Below, in pieces: positions 57,841-64,000 of a stretch of 64,000 nucleotides of DNA. The translations under genes and the position numbers were made by a program. Source of the DNA: JBDTSW01 sp963799815 (GTDB taxonomy: Bacteria > Actinomycetota > Thermoleophilia > Solirubrobacterales > 70-9); NCBI GenBank assembly GCA_963799815.1, contig CAWCYG010000004.1:248001-312000 (forward strand). The letters are read 5' to 3'. The first letter of the stretch is position 1, and each line of letters opens with the position of its first letter. A model generated the notes under the pieces. The model searched no databases, was not told where the DNA came from, and saw nothing but the letters and a program-made list of their open reading frames with translations.

Positions 57841-59268
57841 CTATTCCGCGGTACGGGTCTCCTCGCCGCGTTGCAAGCGCGAGTGAGTACGGCCATAGGC
57901 GAAGTAGATGATGAGGCCGACAGCGAGCCAGACGCCGAAGCGCTCCCAGGTCGCGATCGGAAGCTTGGTCATGAGGTAGACGCAGAGCGCCGCCCCGATC
58001 AGCGGGAAGACGGGAACGAACGGGACCCTGAAGCCACGCTCCATGTCGGGCTGGGAACGGCGCAGGATGATCACGCCGATGTTGACGACGAAGAACGCGA
58101 ACAGGGTGCCGATGTTGACCAGCTCGGCCAGCTCGGACAGCGGCAGGAACGCGGCCAACGCGGCGGTGAGGATGCCGAACCCCGCCGTGATGATGACCGG
58201 GGTCTTGCGCGCCTCCCAGACCTTCGAGAGCCCGCGGGGGAGAAGGCCATCGCGAGACATCGAGAAGGCGATTCGCGTCTGCCCGTAGAGGATCGTGAGC
58301 ACCACGCTCGTGATTGCGATCAGCGCGCCGATCGAAATCAGGTCCGCCCCCCACTCGAGTCCGGCCCCCTCGCTCAGCACCGTGGCGAGCGGCGCGTCGT
58401 CGCCTGCGAGGTCCTCGAACGGGAGCGCACCGGAGGCGACGGTCGCAACCGCGATGTAGAGCACGGTCGCGATCGCCAGGGATGCCAGGATCGCGATCGG
58501 CAGGTGCTTCTCTGGTTCTCGCGATTCTTCGCCCGACGTCGAGACGGCGTCGAAACCGATGTAGGCGAAGAAGATGAGGGCCGCCGCCTCCTCCGTGCCG
58601 CTGAAGTCAGTCGCGAAGAACGGGTCGAAGTTGTCGGCGCTGAAGGCGGTGATGCCGAGTGCGATGAACAGCAGCAGGATCCCGATCTTGATGAAGACCA
58701 TGATCGAGTTCGTGCGGGCGCTCTCGCGGACTCCCAGGCAGAGCAAGGCCGTGATCGAGAGCACGAGGACGATTGCCGGAAGGTTGAACTCGCCGCCCTC
58801 ACCGGGTGGGGCGGAGATCGCGGTGGAGAGCTGGATCCCGAAGAACGAGTCCAAGAGCTCCTGCACGTAGCCGCCCCAGCCCACCGCGACCGCGGCGACG
58901 GAGAGGCCGTACTCCAGGATCAGGTCCCAGCCGATGATCCACGCGGCGAACTCGCCCAGGGTCGCGTAGGAGTACGAGTAGGCGCTGCCGGCGACCGGCA
59001 TCGTCGATGCGAGCTCCGCGTAGGAGAGAGCCGAAAACGCGCAGGTGACACCTGCAAGGACGAACGAGAGGATGATCGAAGGCCCCGCCAGCCCGATGGC
59101 CTCGCCGATGATCACGAAGATCCCGGTCCCGACGATCGCGCCGATGCCGAGCGCGGTCAGGTCCATCAAGCCGACCACACGGTTGAGCTCCTGACCGCGC
59201 TGCTTGGTCTCCTCGATCAGGGCCTCACGCGGCTTGCGCGCGAACAGTCCCGTTTCAGCTGCGGCCAT
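57841..59268 (-). CDS. APC-family amino acid permease (CAT type)
   Basis: Membrane transporter of 475 residues with twelve or more helices. LMDLTALGIGAIVGTGIFVI is the signature of helix 1; SFVLAGVTCAFSALSYAELASTMP and GSAYSYSYATLGEFAAWIIGWDLILEY mark the cationic amino acid transporter subgroup (only the short cores are named here). Probably an amino acid/proton symporter or exchanger; substrate uncertain. ATG 59268 has GGAG just upstream. It precedes the lysyl-oxidase-like gene by 46 bases on the same strand. Confidence 0.93.
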   Translation of the reverse strand: MAAAETGLFARKPREALIEETKQRGQELNRVVGLMDLTALGIGAIVGTGIFVIIGEAIGLAGPSIILSFVLAGVTCAFSALSYAELASTMPVAGSAYSYSYATLGEFAAWIIGWDLILEYGLSVAAVAVGWGGYVQELLDSFFGIQLSTAISAPPGEGGEFNLPAIVLVLSITALLCLGVRESARTNSIMVFIKIGILLLFIALGITAFSADNFDPFFATDFSGTEEAAALIFFAYIGFDAVSTSGEESREPEKHLPIAILASLAIATVLYIAVATVASGALPFEDLAGDDAPLATVLSEGAGLEWGADLISIGALIAITSVVLTILYGQTRIAFSMSRDGLLPRGLSKVWEARKTPVIITAGFGILTAALAAFLPLSELAELVNIGTLFAFFVVNIGVIILRRSQPDMERGFRVPFVPVFPLIGAALCVYLMTKLPIATWERFGVWLAVGLIIYFAYGRTHSRLQRGEETRTAE

Positions 59269-59369
59269 CTCCGTATCTCCCGGACGGGAGATTCCCGAAC
59301 GTGGGCAAAGCAAACCCAGGGGCCGGGGCTAACTCGATCCTCGGGCGGAGGATCGAACGACGCTCACAC

Positions 59370-59858
59370 TCACTCCGGCGGCGGCTCCTCCCCGTCCCAG
59401 AGATCGACGGCATCGGTGCGGAAGTAGACGTCGTGCATCCCCGCCCTCGAGGAGCCCGGGGGTCGGCCGAAGGCGCTCAGCTTGCCTGACTCGGGCCGAA
59501 CCACCACGTCGGGAGAGTTCATCTCGCTGACCAAGAGGATCCGAACGGGCTCAGCCGTGCGGTTCACGACCTGGTGAGCGCCCTCCTCGCCAGTGCGGAA
59601 GGCGACGACCTCCCCCTGCTCGAGCTCGCGCTCCTCATGATCGATCGTCCGCAGCGAAGGCGTCCCCGTAAGCACGATCAGCAGCTCCTCGTTGCCGAGG
59701 TGAAAGTGCAGCGGAAACACCGCGGATCCGGGCTCGAGCTCGAACAGGCTGGCGCCGAGGTCGCGCGAGCCCGCCTGCTCCCCAAGCTTGGCGCGACGGC
59801 CGGCGAAGCCCGGTTGCTCGGTTGGCGGCCCGAACTCCGGATCGAAGAGGTTGGGCAA
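59370..59858 (-). CDS. Cupin-domain protein
   Basis: Single-cupin protein of 162 residues. Motif 1 FPLHFHLGNEELLIVLTG gives the metal ligands (His, His, Glu), motif 2 HQVVNRTAEPVRIL the last His. Such proteins are often sugar-binding or dioxygenase-like; no reaction can be assigned. The TTG start lies three bases after the acyl-CoA dehydrogenase stop, so it is translated as the next gene of that operon. The C-terminal 40 residues (HDVYFRTDAVDLWDGEEPPP) are extra. Confidence 0.83.
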   Translation of the reverse strand: MPNLFDPEFGPPTEQPGFAGRRAKLGEQAGSRDLGASLFELEPGSAVFPLHFHLGNEELLIVLTGTPSLRTIDHEERELEQGEVVAFRTGEEGAHQVVNRTAEPVRILLVSEMNSPDVVVRPESGKLSAFGRPPGSSRAGMHDVYFRTDAVDLWDGEEPPPE

Positions 59859-59861
59859 CCG

Positions 59862-61028
59862 CTAGCCCTTCATCGGCGTCATCGCGTCGATGCCCGTGGC
59901 ATCGCGAGCGATGATCAGCTTCTGAATCTGTGACGTGCCCTCGTAGAGCGTCGTCACCCGCGCATCGCGCAGGTAGCGCTCCACCGGGTGGTCGTCCACG
60001 TAACCCGAGCCGCCATGAACCTGGATGGCGAGGTTCGCGCATTCGACCGAGGCCTCGCTGGCATAGAGCTTCGCCACCGAGGTCTCGATCGTGCTCGGCT
60101 TGCCGGCATCCTTGACCTCGCCCGCGCGACGTACGAGCAGGCGGGCCGCGTCACGGCGGACCACCATGTCGGCGATCATCTCCTGCACGAGCTGGAAGCT
60201 CGCGATCGGCACCCCGAACTGCTTGCGTTCCTTCGAGTAGGAGACGGATGCCTCCACGCACCCTTGGCAGATGCCCACGCAGCCCGCCGCCACCGAGTAG
60301 CGGCCGGAGTCGAGCGCGGACATCGCGATCTTGAAGCCGTCGCCGACCTCCCCCATGAGCGCGTCGTCCCCAACCTCGACGTCGTCGAGCCCGAGCGCCG
60401 CGGTGTCCGACGAGCGCAGGCCCAGCTTGCCGTGAACCTCCTGCGTCGAGAAGCCCTCTGAGTCGGTCGGGACCAGGAAGCACGCCATGCCGCGGTGCCC
60501 TTGCGCAGGATCGGTCTGAGCGAAGATGAGCGCCACCTCGGCCTGGTTGCCCAGCGAGATCCACATCTTCTGCCCCGAGATCCGCCAGCCGCCATCGACC
60601 TTCTCCGCCCGCGTGCGGACCGCGGCGGCGTCGGATCCGGTGTCGGGCTCGGTCAGGCCAAAGCAGCCGAACGCATCGCCCGCGCAAAGGCGGGGGAGCC
60701 ACCGCTGCTTTTGCTCGTCGCTGCCCCAGCGCTCGATGGAGCCGCAGACGAGCGAGGTCTGGACCGAGACGACGGTGCGCATGGCGGAGTCACCGCGACC
60801 GATCTCCTCGACGATGATCCCGTAGGTGACGTAGTCGAGCCCTCGGCCGCCGTATTCGTCGGCGACCGGAGCGCCCAGGTAGCCCATGTCGCCCAGCCTG
60901 ACCGCCAGCTCGCGGTCGAAGCGCTCGGCGCGGTCGCTCTCCCGGACGCGAGGCACGACCTCGTTGTCGACGAACTCGCGGGCGGTCTCGGCGATCAGCC
61001 GCTGCTCATCGGTGAGGCTGGCAGGCAT
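59862..61028 (-). CDS. Acyl-CoA dehydrogenase
   Basis: FAD enzyme of 388 residues making the 2,3-double bond of acyl-CoA. Family blocks: CFGLTEPDTGSDAAAVRT, the WISLGNQAEVALIFA strand, ERKQFGVPIASFQLVQEM and GGSGYVDDHPVERYLRDAR, with the catalytic base Glu363 in TLYEGTSQIQ. The acyl chain preference (butyryl, isobutyryl, glutaryl?) cannot be told. Preceded by a class IV aminotransferase gene, so branched-chain amino acid breakdown is one reasonable context. A TAGGCT box 6 bases before the ATG indicates a leaderless mRNA. Confidence 0.95.
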   Translation of the reverse strand: MPASLTDEQRLIAETAREFVDNEVVPRVRESDRAERFDRELAVRLGDMGYLGAPVADEYGGRGLDYVTYGIIVEEIGRGDSAMRTVVSVQTSLVCGSIERWGSDEQKQRWLPRLCAGDAFGCFGLTEPDTGSDAAAVRTRAEKVDGGWRISGQKMWISLGNQAEVALIFAQTDPAQGHRGMACFLVPTDSEGFSTQEVHGKLGLRSSDTAALGLDDVEVGDDALMGEVGDGFKIAMSALDSGRYSVAAGCVGICQGCVEASVSYSKERKQFGVPIASFQLVQEMIADMVVRRDAARLLVRRAGEVKDAGKPSTIETSVAKLYASEASVECANLAIQVHGGSGYVDDHPVERYLRDARVTTLYEGTSQIQKLIIARDATGIDAMTPMKG

Positions 61029-61034
61029 GTTCGG

Positions 61035-61040
61035 AGCCTA
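61035..61040 (-). promoter_or_regulatory. Leaderless -10 box for the acyl-CoA dehydrogenase gene
   Basis: TAGGCT on the minus strand, 6 bases before the ATG; it straddles the stop codon of the upstream aminotransferase gene, so this gene may be transcribed separately. Confidence 0.5.
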
Positions 61041-61835
61041 CGCCGTGTGCTGTGCCAGGGCCTCGGCGACGACCCGGTCGAAGGACTCGCGGGCCTCCGT
61101 CGTCCGCGGCCCGCCCACCTCGAGCTCCTGCTCGTCCACGTGGGTCACCGGCTGCACCTCCCGGACGGTCGAGGCCAGGAAGGCCTCGGTCGCGGTGCGG
61201 AGATCCTGGAGCGGATACTCGCCCTCATCGACCTCCAGCTCGTCCACGATGCGGCGCCGGGTGATGGAGTCGAGAATGCCGCTCTCGAGCGCGGGGGTTC
61301 GCAGGCGCCCGTCGGCGGCGACCCAGAAGATGGAGGAGGTTGGCGCCTCGAGCACGGTCCCATCGGGCCGGACGAGCAGGGCCTCGTCGGCGCCGCGGCC
61401 CTGGGCGAGCCGGGTGGCCTGCATGTTGGCCCCGTAGGAGAGCGACTTGACGCCGGTGAGGATGATCGTGGGCGAGTACTCCACCGTCGCCAGGGCCACC
61501 GTGACGCCTTTGTCGGGCAGCGGCTCGGTCGCGGCGATCCGCCGGCCGCCGCGGGTGAGGACGATCCGGAGCTGCGCCTCAGAATCGTCGAACTCCCCCA
61601 TCAAAGCGGCAATCTCCCGCTCGAGCACCTCACGCTCGACCGGCAGCTCGATCGCTGCCGCGGAGCGCTCGATTCGATCCAGGTGCTCTCCCAGGGCATA
61701 CGGGCGGCCTGCGTAGAGGCGGATCACCTCAAATACGCCGTCTCCCCGGTAGAGGCCGTCGTCGGCAACCGGGATCATCCCGTTCGCGGTGGGGCCGATC
61801 GTGCCGTCGATGCTGATCAGCTCGGGAACGCTCAT
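61038..61835 (-). CDS. Class IV PLP aminotransferase (IlvE/PabC/DAAT-like)
   Basis: Fold-type IV PLP enzyme, 265 residues. The PLP lysine is Lys130 in GVKSLSYGANMQ, with Tyr134 nearby and Glu163 in VLEAPTSSIFW contacting the ring nitrogen; DDGLYRGDGVFEVIRL and SGILDSITRRRIVDEL complete the signature. The length fits aminodeoxychorismate lyase or D-amino acid aminotransferase as well as a short branched-chain enzyme, so the reaction stays open. Leaderless -10 box six bases upstream. Confidence 0.9.
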   Translation of the reverse strand: MSVPELISIDGTIGPTANGMIPVADDGLYRGDGVFEVIRLYAGRPYALGEHLDRIERSAAAIELPVEREVLEREIAALMGEFDDSEAQLRIVLTRGGRRIAATEPLPDKGVTVALATVEYSPTIILTGVKSLSYGANMQATRLAQGRGADEALLVRPDGTVLEAPTSSIFWVAADGRLRTPALESGILDSITRRRIVDELEVDEGEYPLQDLRTATEAFLASTVREVQPVTHVDEQELEVGGPRTTEARESFDRVVAEALAQHTA

Positions 61836-61841
61836 GGCCCG

Positions 61842-61847
61842 AGGCTA
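61842..61847 (-). promoter_or_regulatory. Leaderless -10 box for the class IV aminotransferase
   Basis: TAGCCT on the minus strand, exactly 6 bases before the ATG at 61835. Confidence 0.55.
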
Positions 61848-61907
61848 CCTGCTGAGAGAAAGGTGACCGCCAGCGTCCCGGTGGTGCGCAGACTATGGTG
61901 GGCGGGC

Positions 61908-62225
61908 GTGGAGTTTCTCCTCGTCTCAATCGGGATGATCCTGCTCGTCGTGGTCGTGCTCGTGCTCTTGGGCAACGCCTACCCGGGCAGCGGGGCCGAT
62001 CTCCTCGACTGGAAGCCGACCCGATCCTTCGAGGACGAGGCGCAGCTCGAGGTCGAGGATGTTCAGCAGATGATGGATGCCCAAAACGAGATGCGCCGCC
62101 GGCGGGGAGCCACCGACATCACCAATGCGGACGTGCGCCGGATGGTCGACGAGGACGAGGCCGTGCGAGCACGCGCTCGCTCCAAAGGCCATCGCGAGGA
62201 GCTCGAGGACGAGCTCGGCGCGTGA
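61908..62225 (+). CDS. Small membrane protein with a charged cytosolic domain
   Basis: Unrecognised, 105 residues. One N-terminal membrane helix (EFLLVSIGMILLVVVVLVLL) is followed by a highly charged, helical region (FEDEAQLEVEDVQQMMDAQ, then RRRRGATDITNADVRRMVDEDE) probably in the cytosol and possibly a coiled coil. GTG 61908 is taken as start because TATGGT stands 8 bases before it; GTG 61863 and 61884 are alternatives. Neighbours give no hint. Confidence 0.6.
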   Translation: MEFLLVSIGMILLVVVVLVLLGNAYPGSGADLLDWKPTRSFEDEAQLEVEDVQQMMDAQNEMRRRRGATDITNADVRRMVDEDEAVRARARSKGHREELEDELGA

Positions 62226-62238
62226 CCGCTGACGAGCC

Positions 62239-62733
62239 TTGGCCCGCGCGCTGATCGTCGGCTGCGGGTGCCGCGGCAGGGCCCTCGGGCGTGGGCTCTT
62301 GGAGGCCGGGTGGCAGGTACGCGGCACGTCCCGCTCGCAGGTGGGCGCGGCTTCGATCCGTGAGGCCGGGCTCGAGGCCGCGGTCGCGGATCCGAATCGG
62401 ATCGGCACCGTGCTCGATCAGATCGACGGCGTGGCGGTGATCCACTGGCTTCTGGGCGGCGCCATCGGCGAGCCCATGAGCGTTCGGGCACTGCACGGCG
62501 ACCGGCTCGAGCGTCTGCTGGAGGAGCTCGTCGACACTCCCGTCCGCGGGTTGGTCTACGAGGGGGCCGGGAGCGTCGACGACGGAGCGCTGGGGAAGGG
62601 GACGCGGATTCTGCGGGAGGCTTCTGAGCGCTGGCGAATCCCGGTGGAGATCGTGACGACGGATCCGAGCGACCGGCAGCGCTGGCGGGGTGCGATGCTG
62701 GTCGCGACCGGCCGAGTGCTGGGCCTCGACTAG
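62239..62733 (+). CDS. NAD(P)-binding Rossmann protein (YeeZ-like, short)
   Basis: Protein of 164 residues with an N-terminal dinucleotide loop ALIVGCGCRGRALGRGLLEAG and then VRGTSRSQ, the layout of YeeZ-like sugar-nucleotide epimerase relatives. It is much shorter than a full extended SDR (300) and lacks the YxxxK pair, so it may bind a cofactor without epimerase activity. TTG start 13 bases after the previous stop. Function unknown. Confidence 0.7.
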   Translation: MARALIVGCGCRGRALGRGLLEAGWQVRGTSRSQVGAASIREAGLEAAVADPNRIGTVLDQIDGVAVIHWLLGGAIGEPMSVRALHGDRLERLLEELVDTPVRGLVYEGAGSVDDGALGKGTRILREASERWRIPVEIVTTDPSDRQRWRGAMLVATGRVLGLD

Positions 62734-62746
62734 GGCGGGAACCGGG

Positions 62747-63112
62747 TCACTCGAGCGGCTTGGGCGGTGTCTGTTCGGCCCCGGACTCCGACCAGGGAGC
62801 CTGGTCGGAGTAGTTCGCCTCGGAGCGATCGAACTGGCCGATCAAGACGATGAAGCCGATCACCAGGGCCACGATCACGATCAGTACGCCACCGTAGAGC
62901 CGCACCTGCCTGGCGATGCCCGGGCCGTAGTTGCCGCCGATCACCTCACGCCGCTTGTCGAGGCCCATCGCGTCGACGTCGGCCTGGTCGTGGCGGGCCA
63001 GGCGCTCCTCCGGATCCTCCCGGTCGATCGTGGTGTTGGGGCCGATCGAGGGCGCGGTGATATCGCTGGCGTCCTCCTCGGAGTCCTCGCGGGTCTCGTC
63101 CTCGGCCCTCAT
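62747..63112 (-). CDS. Single-helix membrane protein of unknown function
   Basis: Protein of 121 residues: an acidic cytosolic part (EDETREDSEEDASD, PEERLARHDQADVDAMGLDKRREV) followed by one membrane helix (GGVLIVIVALVIGFIVLIG, about 75-93) and a short outer tail ending PPKPLE. ATG 63112 is chosen with TACGGT 8 bases upstream. Convergent with the YeeZ-like gene, divergent from the rhodanese gene. No family recognised. Confidence 0.65.
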   Translation of the reverse strand: MRAEDETREDSEEDASDITAPSIGPNTTIDREDPEERLARHDQADVDAMGLDKRREVIGGNYGPGIARQVRLYGGVLIVIVALVIGFIVLIGQFDRSEANYSDQAPWSESGAEQTPPKPLE

Positions 63113-63218
63113 CCAGACCAACCGTAGGGCGCTCAACGGCAGCCCGCAACCCGCAACCGCAATGCGCGGGGGGACTCGTGTGAGCGGCTAAATAGCTAAA
63201 CTCTGATAAGGATTCACC

Positions 63219-63224
63219 TATATA
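63219..63224 (+). promoter_or_regulatory. -10 box in an AT-rich island before the rhodanese gene
   Basis: TATATA inside 63187-63228, the most AT-rich stretch of the window (GGCTAAATAGCTAAACTCTG and on). Transcription would start near 63231, giving a leader of about 33 bases with AGGAGG at 63251-63256. The palindrome TAGCTA (63193-63198) lies near the -35 position. Confidence 0.5.
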
Positions 63225-63263
63225 CGTTTCGGGGTGCGGAAGCGCATCGGAGGAGGCAGAGAA

Positions 63264-64000
63264 GTGGCTGATTACGCGAAGGACGTCCTGGTCTCGACCG
63301 ACTGGGTGGCTGATCATCTGGACGACGAGAGCATCCGCATCGTCGAGGTCGACGAGAACCCGGCGCTCTACGCGGAAGCCCATATCCCGGGGGCGATCGG
63401 CTTCGACTGGAAACGCGACCTTCAGGACCAGCTCCGGCGCGACTTCCTCGGACCGCAGGAGTTTGGCGAGCTGATGGGCTCCCGCGGCATCTCCAACGAC
63501 CACACGATCGTGCTCTACGGGGATCGCAACAACTGGTTCGCGGCCTATACCTACTGGTACTTCAAGTACTACGGCCACGACGACGTGAAGCTGATGAACG
63601 GCCCCCGCGAGAAGTGGATCGAGGAGGGCAAGGAGACCTCGACCGACGTGCCGAGTCACGACGCTGCGACCTTCGAGGCCAGGGGTGAGGACGCCGCCAT
63701 CCGCGCCAAGCGCGACGAGGTAACCGACGCGCTCGATTCCCAAACGCGGCTCGTCGACGTTCGCAGCCCGCAGGAGTTCTCGGGCGAGCTGATCGCGATG
63801 GCCGGCTACGAGCAGGAGGGCGCGCAGCGCTCAGGCCATATCCCCGGTGCCGCGTCGGTGCCGTGGGCGCAGGCTGTCCAGGAGGACGGGACCTTCAAGC
63901 CGCAGGACGAGCTCCGGGAGCTCTACACGGAGAAGGGCGTGCTGAACGGCGAGCCGGTCATCGCCTACTGCCGGATCGGCGAGCGCTCAGCCCATACGTG
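63264..64000 (+). CDS. Thiosulfate sulfurtransferase (tandem rhodanese), 3' end outside window
   Basis: Two-domain rhodanese of the actinobacterial CysA type that moves sulfane sulfur, for example from thiosulfate to cyanide or thiols. The first 245 codons are visible: DVLVSTDWVADHLDD at the start, HIPGAIGFDWKRDLQDQ, DRNNWFAAYTYWYFKYYGH in the inactive domain, then VDVRSPQEFSGEL and the active loop YCRIGERSAHT with the catalytic Cys236. Family length is about 280, so some 35 codons are cut off by the window. GTG 63264 with AGGAGG seven bases upstream is a convincing start. It stands alone behind its own promoter. Confidence 0.95.
   Translation, partial: MADYAKDVLVSTDWVADHLDDESIRIVEVDENPALYAEAHIPGAIGFDWKRDLQDQLRRDFLGPQEFGELMGSRGISNDHTIVLYGDRNNWFAAYTYWYFKYYGHDDVKLMNGPREKWIEEGKETSTDVPSHDAATFEARGEDAAIRAKRDEVTDALDSQTRLVDVRSPQEFSGELIAMAGYEQEGAQRSGHIPGAASVPWAQAVQEDGTFKPQDELRELYTEKGVLNGEPVIAYCRIGERSAHT

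Noticed and set aside
57562..59427. 621-codon open frame on the plus strand opposite the permease and lysyl-oxidase-like genes
   Set aside because: It is the antisense shadow of two well-supported genes; its translation is Arg/Asp/Glu-rich low-complexity sequence with no domain, as expected in GC-rich DNA.
60495..61907. Long plus-strand frame upstream of the small membrane protein
   Set aside because: It lies antisense to acyl-CoA dehydrogenase and the aminotransferase; only the part from 61908 has signal-like hydrophobic sequence and a plausible start.

Overview
The window is a chromosomal stretch of a high-GC actinobacterium. Gene content and protein style fit the class Thermoleophilia (Solirubrobacterales-like): glycolytic run gap-pgk-tpiA-gpmI, a GuaB3-type IMP dehydrogenase relative, HU, paired IPT/M23 peptidases, a caa3-type oxidase operon, CysA-like rhodanese. 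This assignment is inferred from reading, not from a search. Coding density is very high, genes overlap by 1-8 bases at many junctions, and no gap without a gene exceeds 300 bases. I see no rRNA or tRNA gene, insertion sequence, prophage or CRISPR array.

Layout. 1-4001: lower glycolysis (gap tail, pgk, tpiA, gpmI). 4025-9920: tgt, a Ser/Thr kinase operon with a lipoprotein and a phosphoesterase, an M48 membrane protease with a possible 11-codon leader ORF, and a sugar-nucleotide epimerase. 9948-18628: argS, HU, pyrF, LysM protein, D-Ala-D-Ala carboxypeptidase, PfkB kinase, guaB3, guaA. 18639-22548 (minus): a cyclic di-AMP riboswitch followed by two paralogous M23 peptidases and a flippase. 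22589-25247: rplM, rpsI (with a 138-residue acidic extension), glmM. 25338-28346: a thiol/formaldehyde-type alcohol dehydrogenase with an RBS-masking leader hairpin, an MBL hydrolase and a DUF2855 protein. 28389-35772: glmS, acpS, nnr, alr, CCA-adding/HD enzyme, HIT, infA, with two gene remnants between them. 35779-42146: rfbC, an ABC-2 exporter, secreted proteins, glycosyltransferase. 42193-53321: aerobic respiration (caa3 oxidase, dihaem cytochrome c, haem A synthesis, a second cox pair). 53319-64000: SDR remnant, PAP2, flippase-like membrane protein, trxB, lysyl-oxidase-like protein, permease, acyl-CoA dehydrogenase cluster, rhodanese (cut by the window end).

The most striking element is the operon at 48227-53321 (minus strand). 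It encodes a cytochrome-oxidase subunit II homologue and a subunit I homologue in which every haem, CuB and CuA ligand I can align has been lost except one CuA-domain His and Met. They are co-transcribed with haem A synthase (ctaA), haem O synthase (ctaB), a 36-residue one-helix protein and a 94-residue two-helix protein. A complete, ligand-bearing oxidase lies only a few kb away on the other strand. The pair may be a catalytically dead oxidase kept as an assembly, haem-handover or scaffold complex.

Other recurring themes are: (i) a leaderless-promoter pattern, TANNNT exactly 6-7 bases before an ATG/GTG, repeated at many genes and useful for choosing starts; (ii) three genes (lipoprotein, enoyl-CoA hydratase, SDR epimerase) reduced to a head, two of them also with a recognisable tail; (iii) three reading frames (pyrF, M23-1, the carboxypeptidase) whose best start is CTG because no standard start fits.
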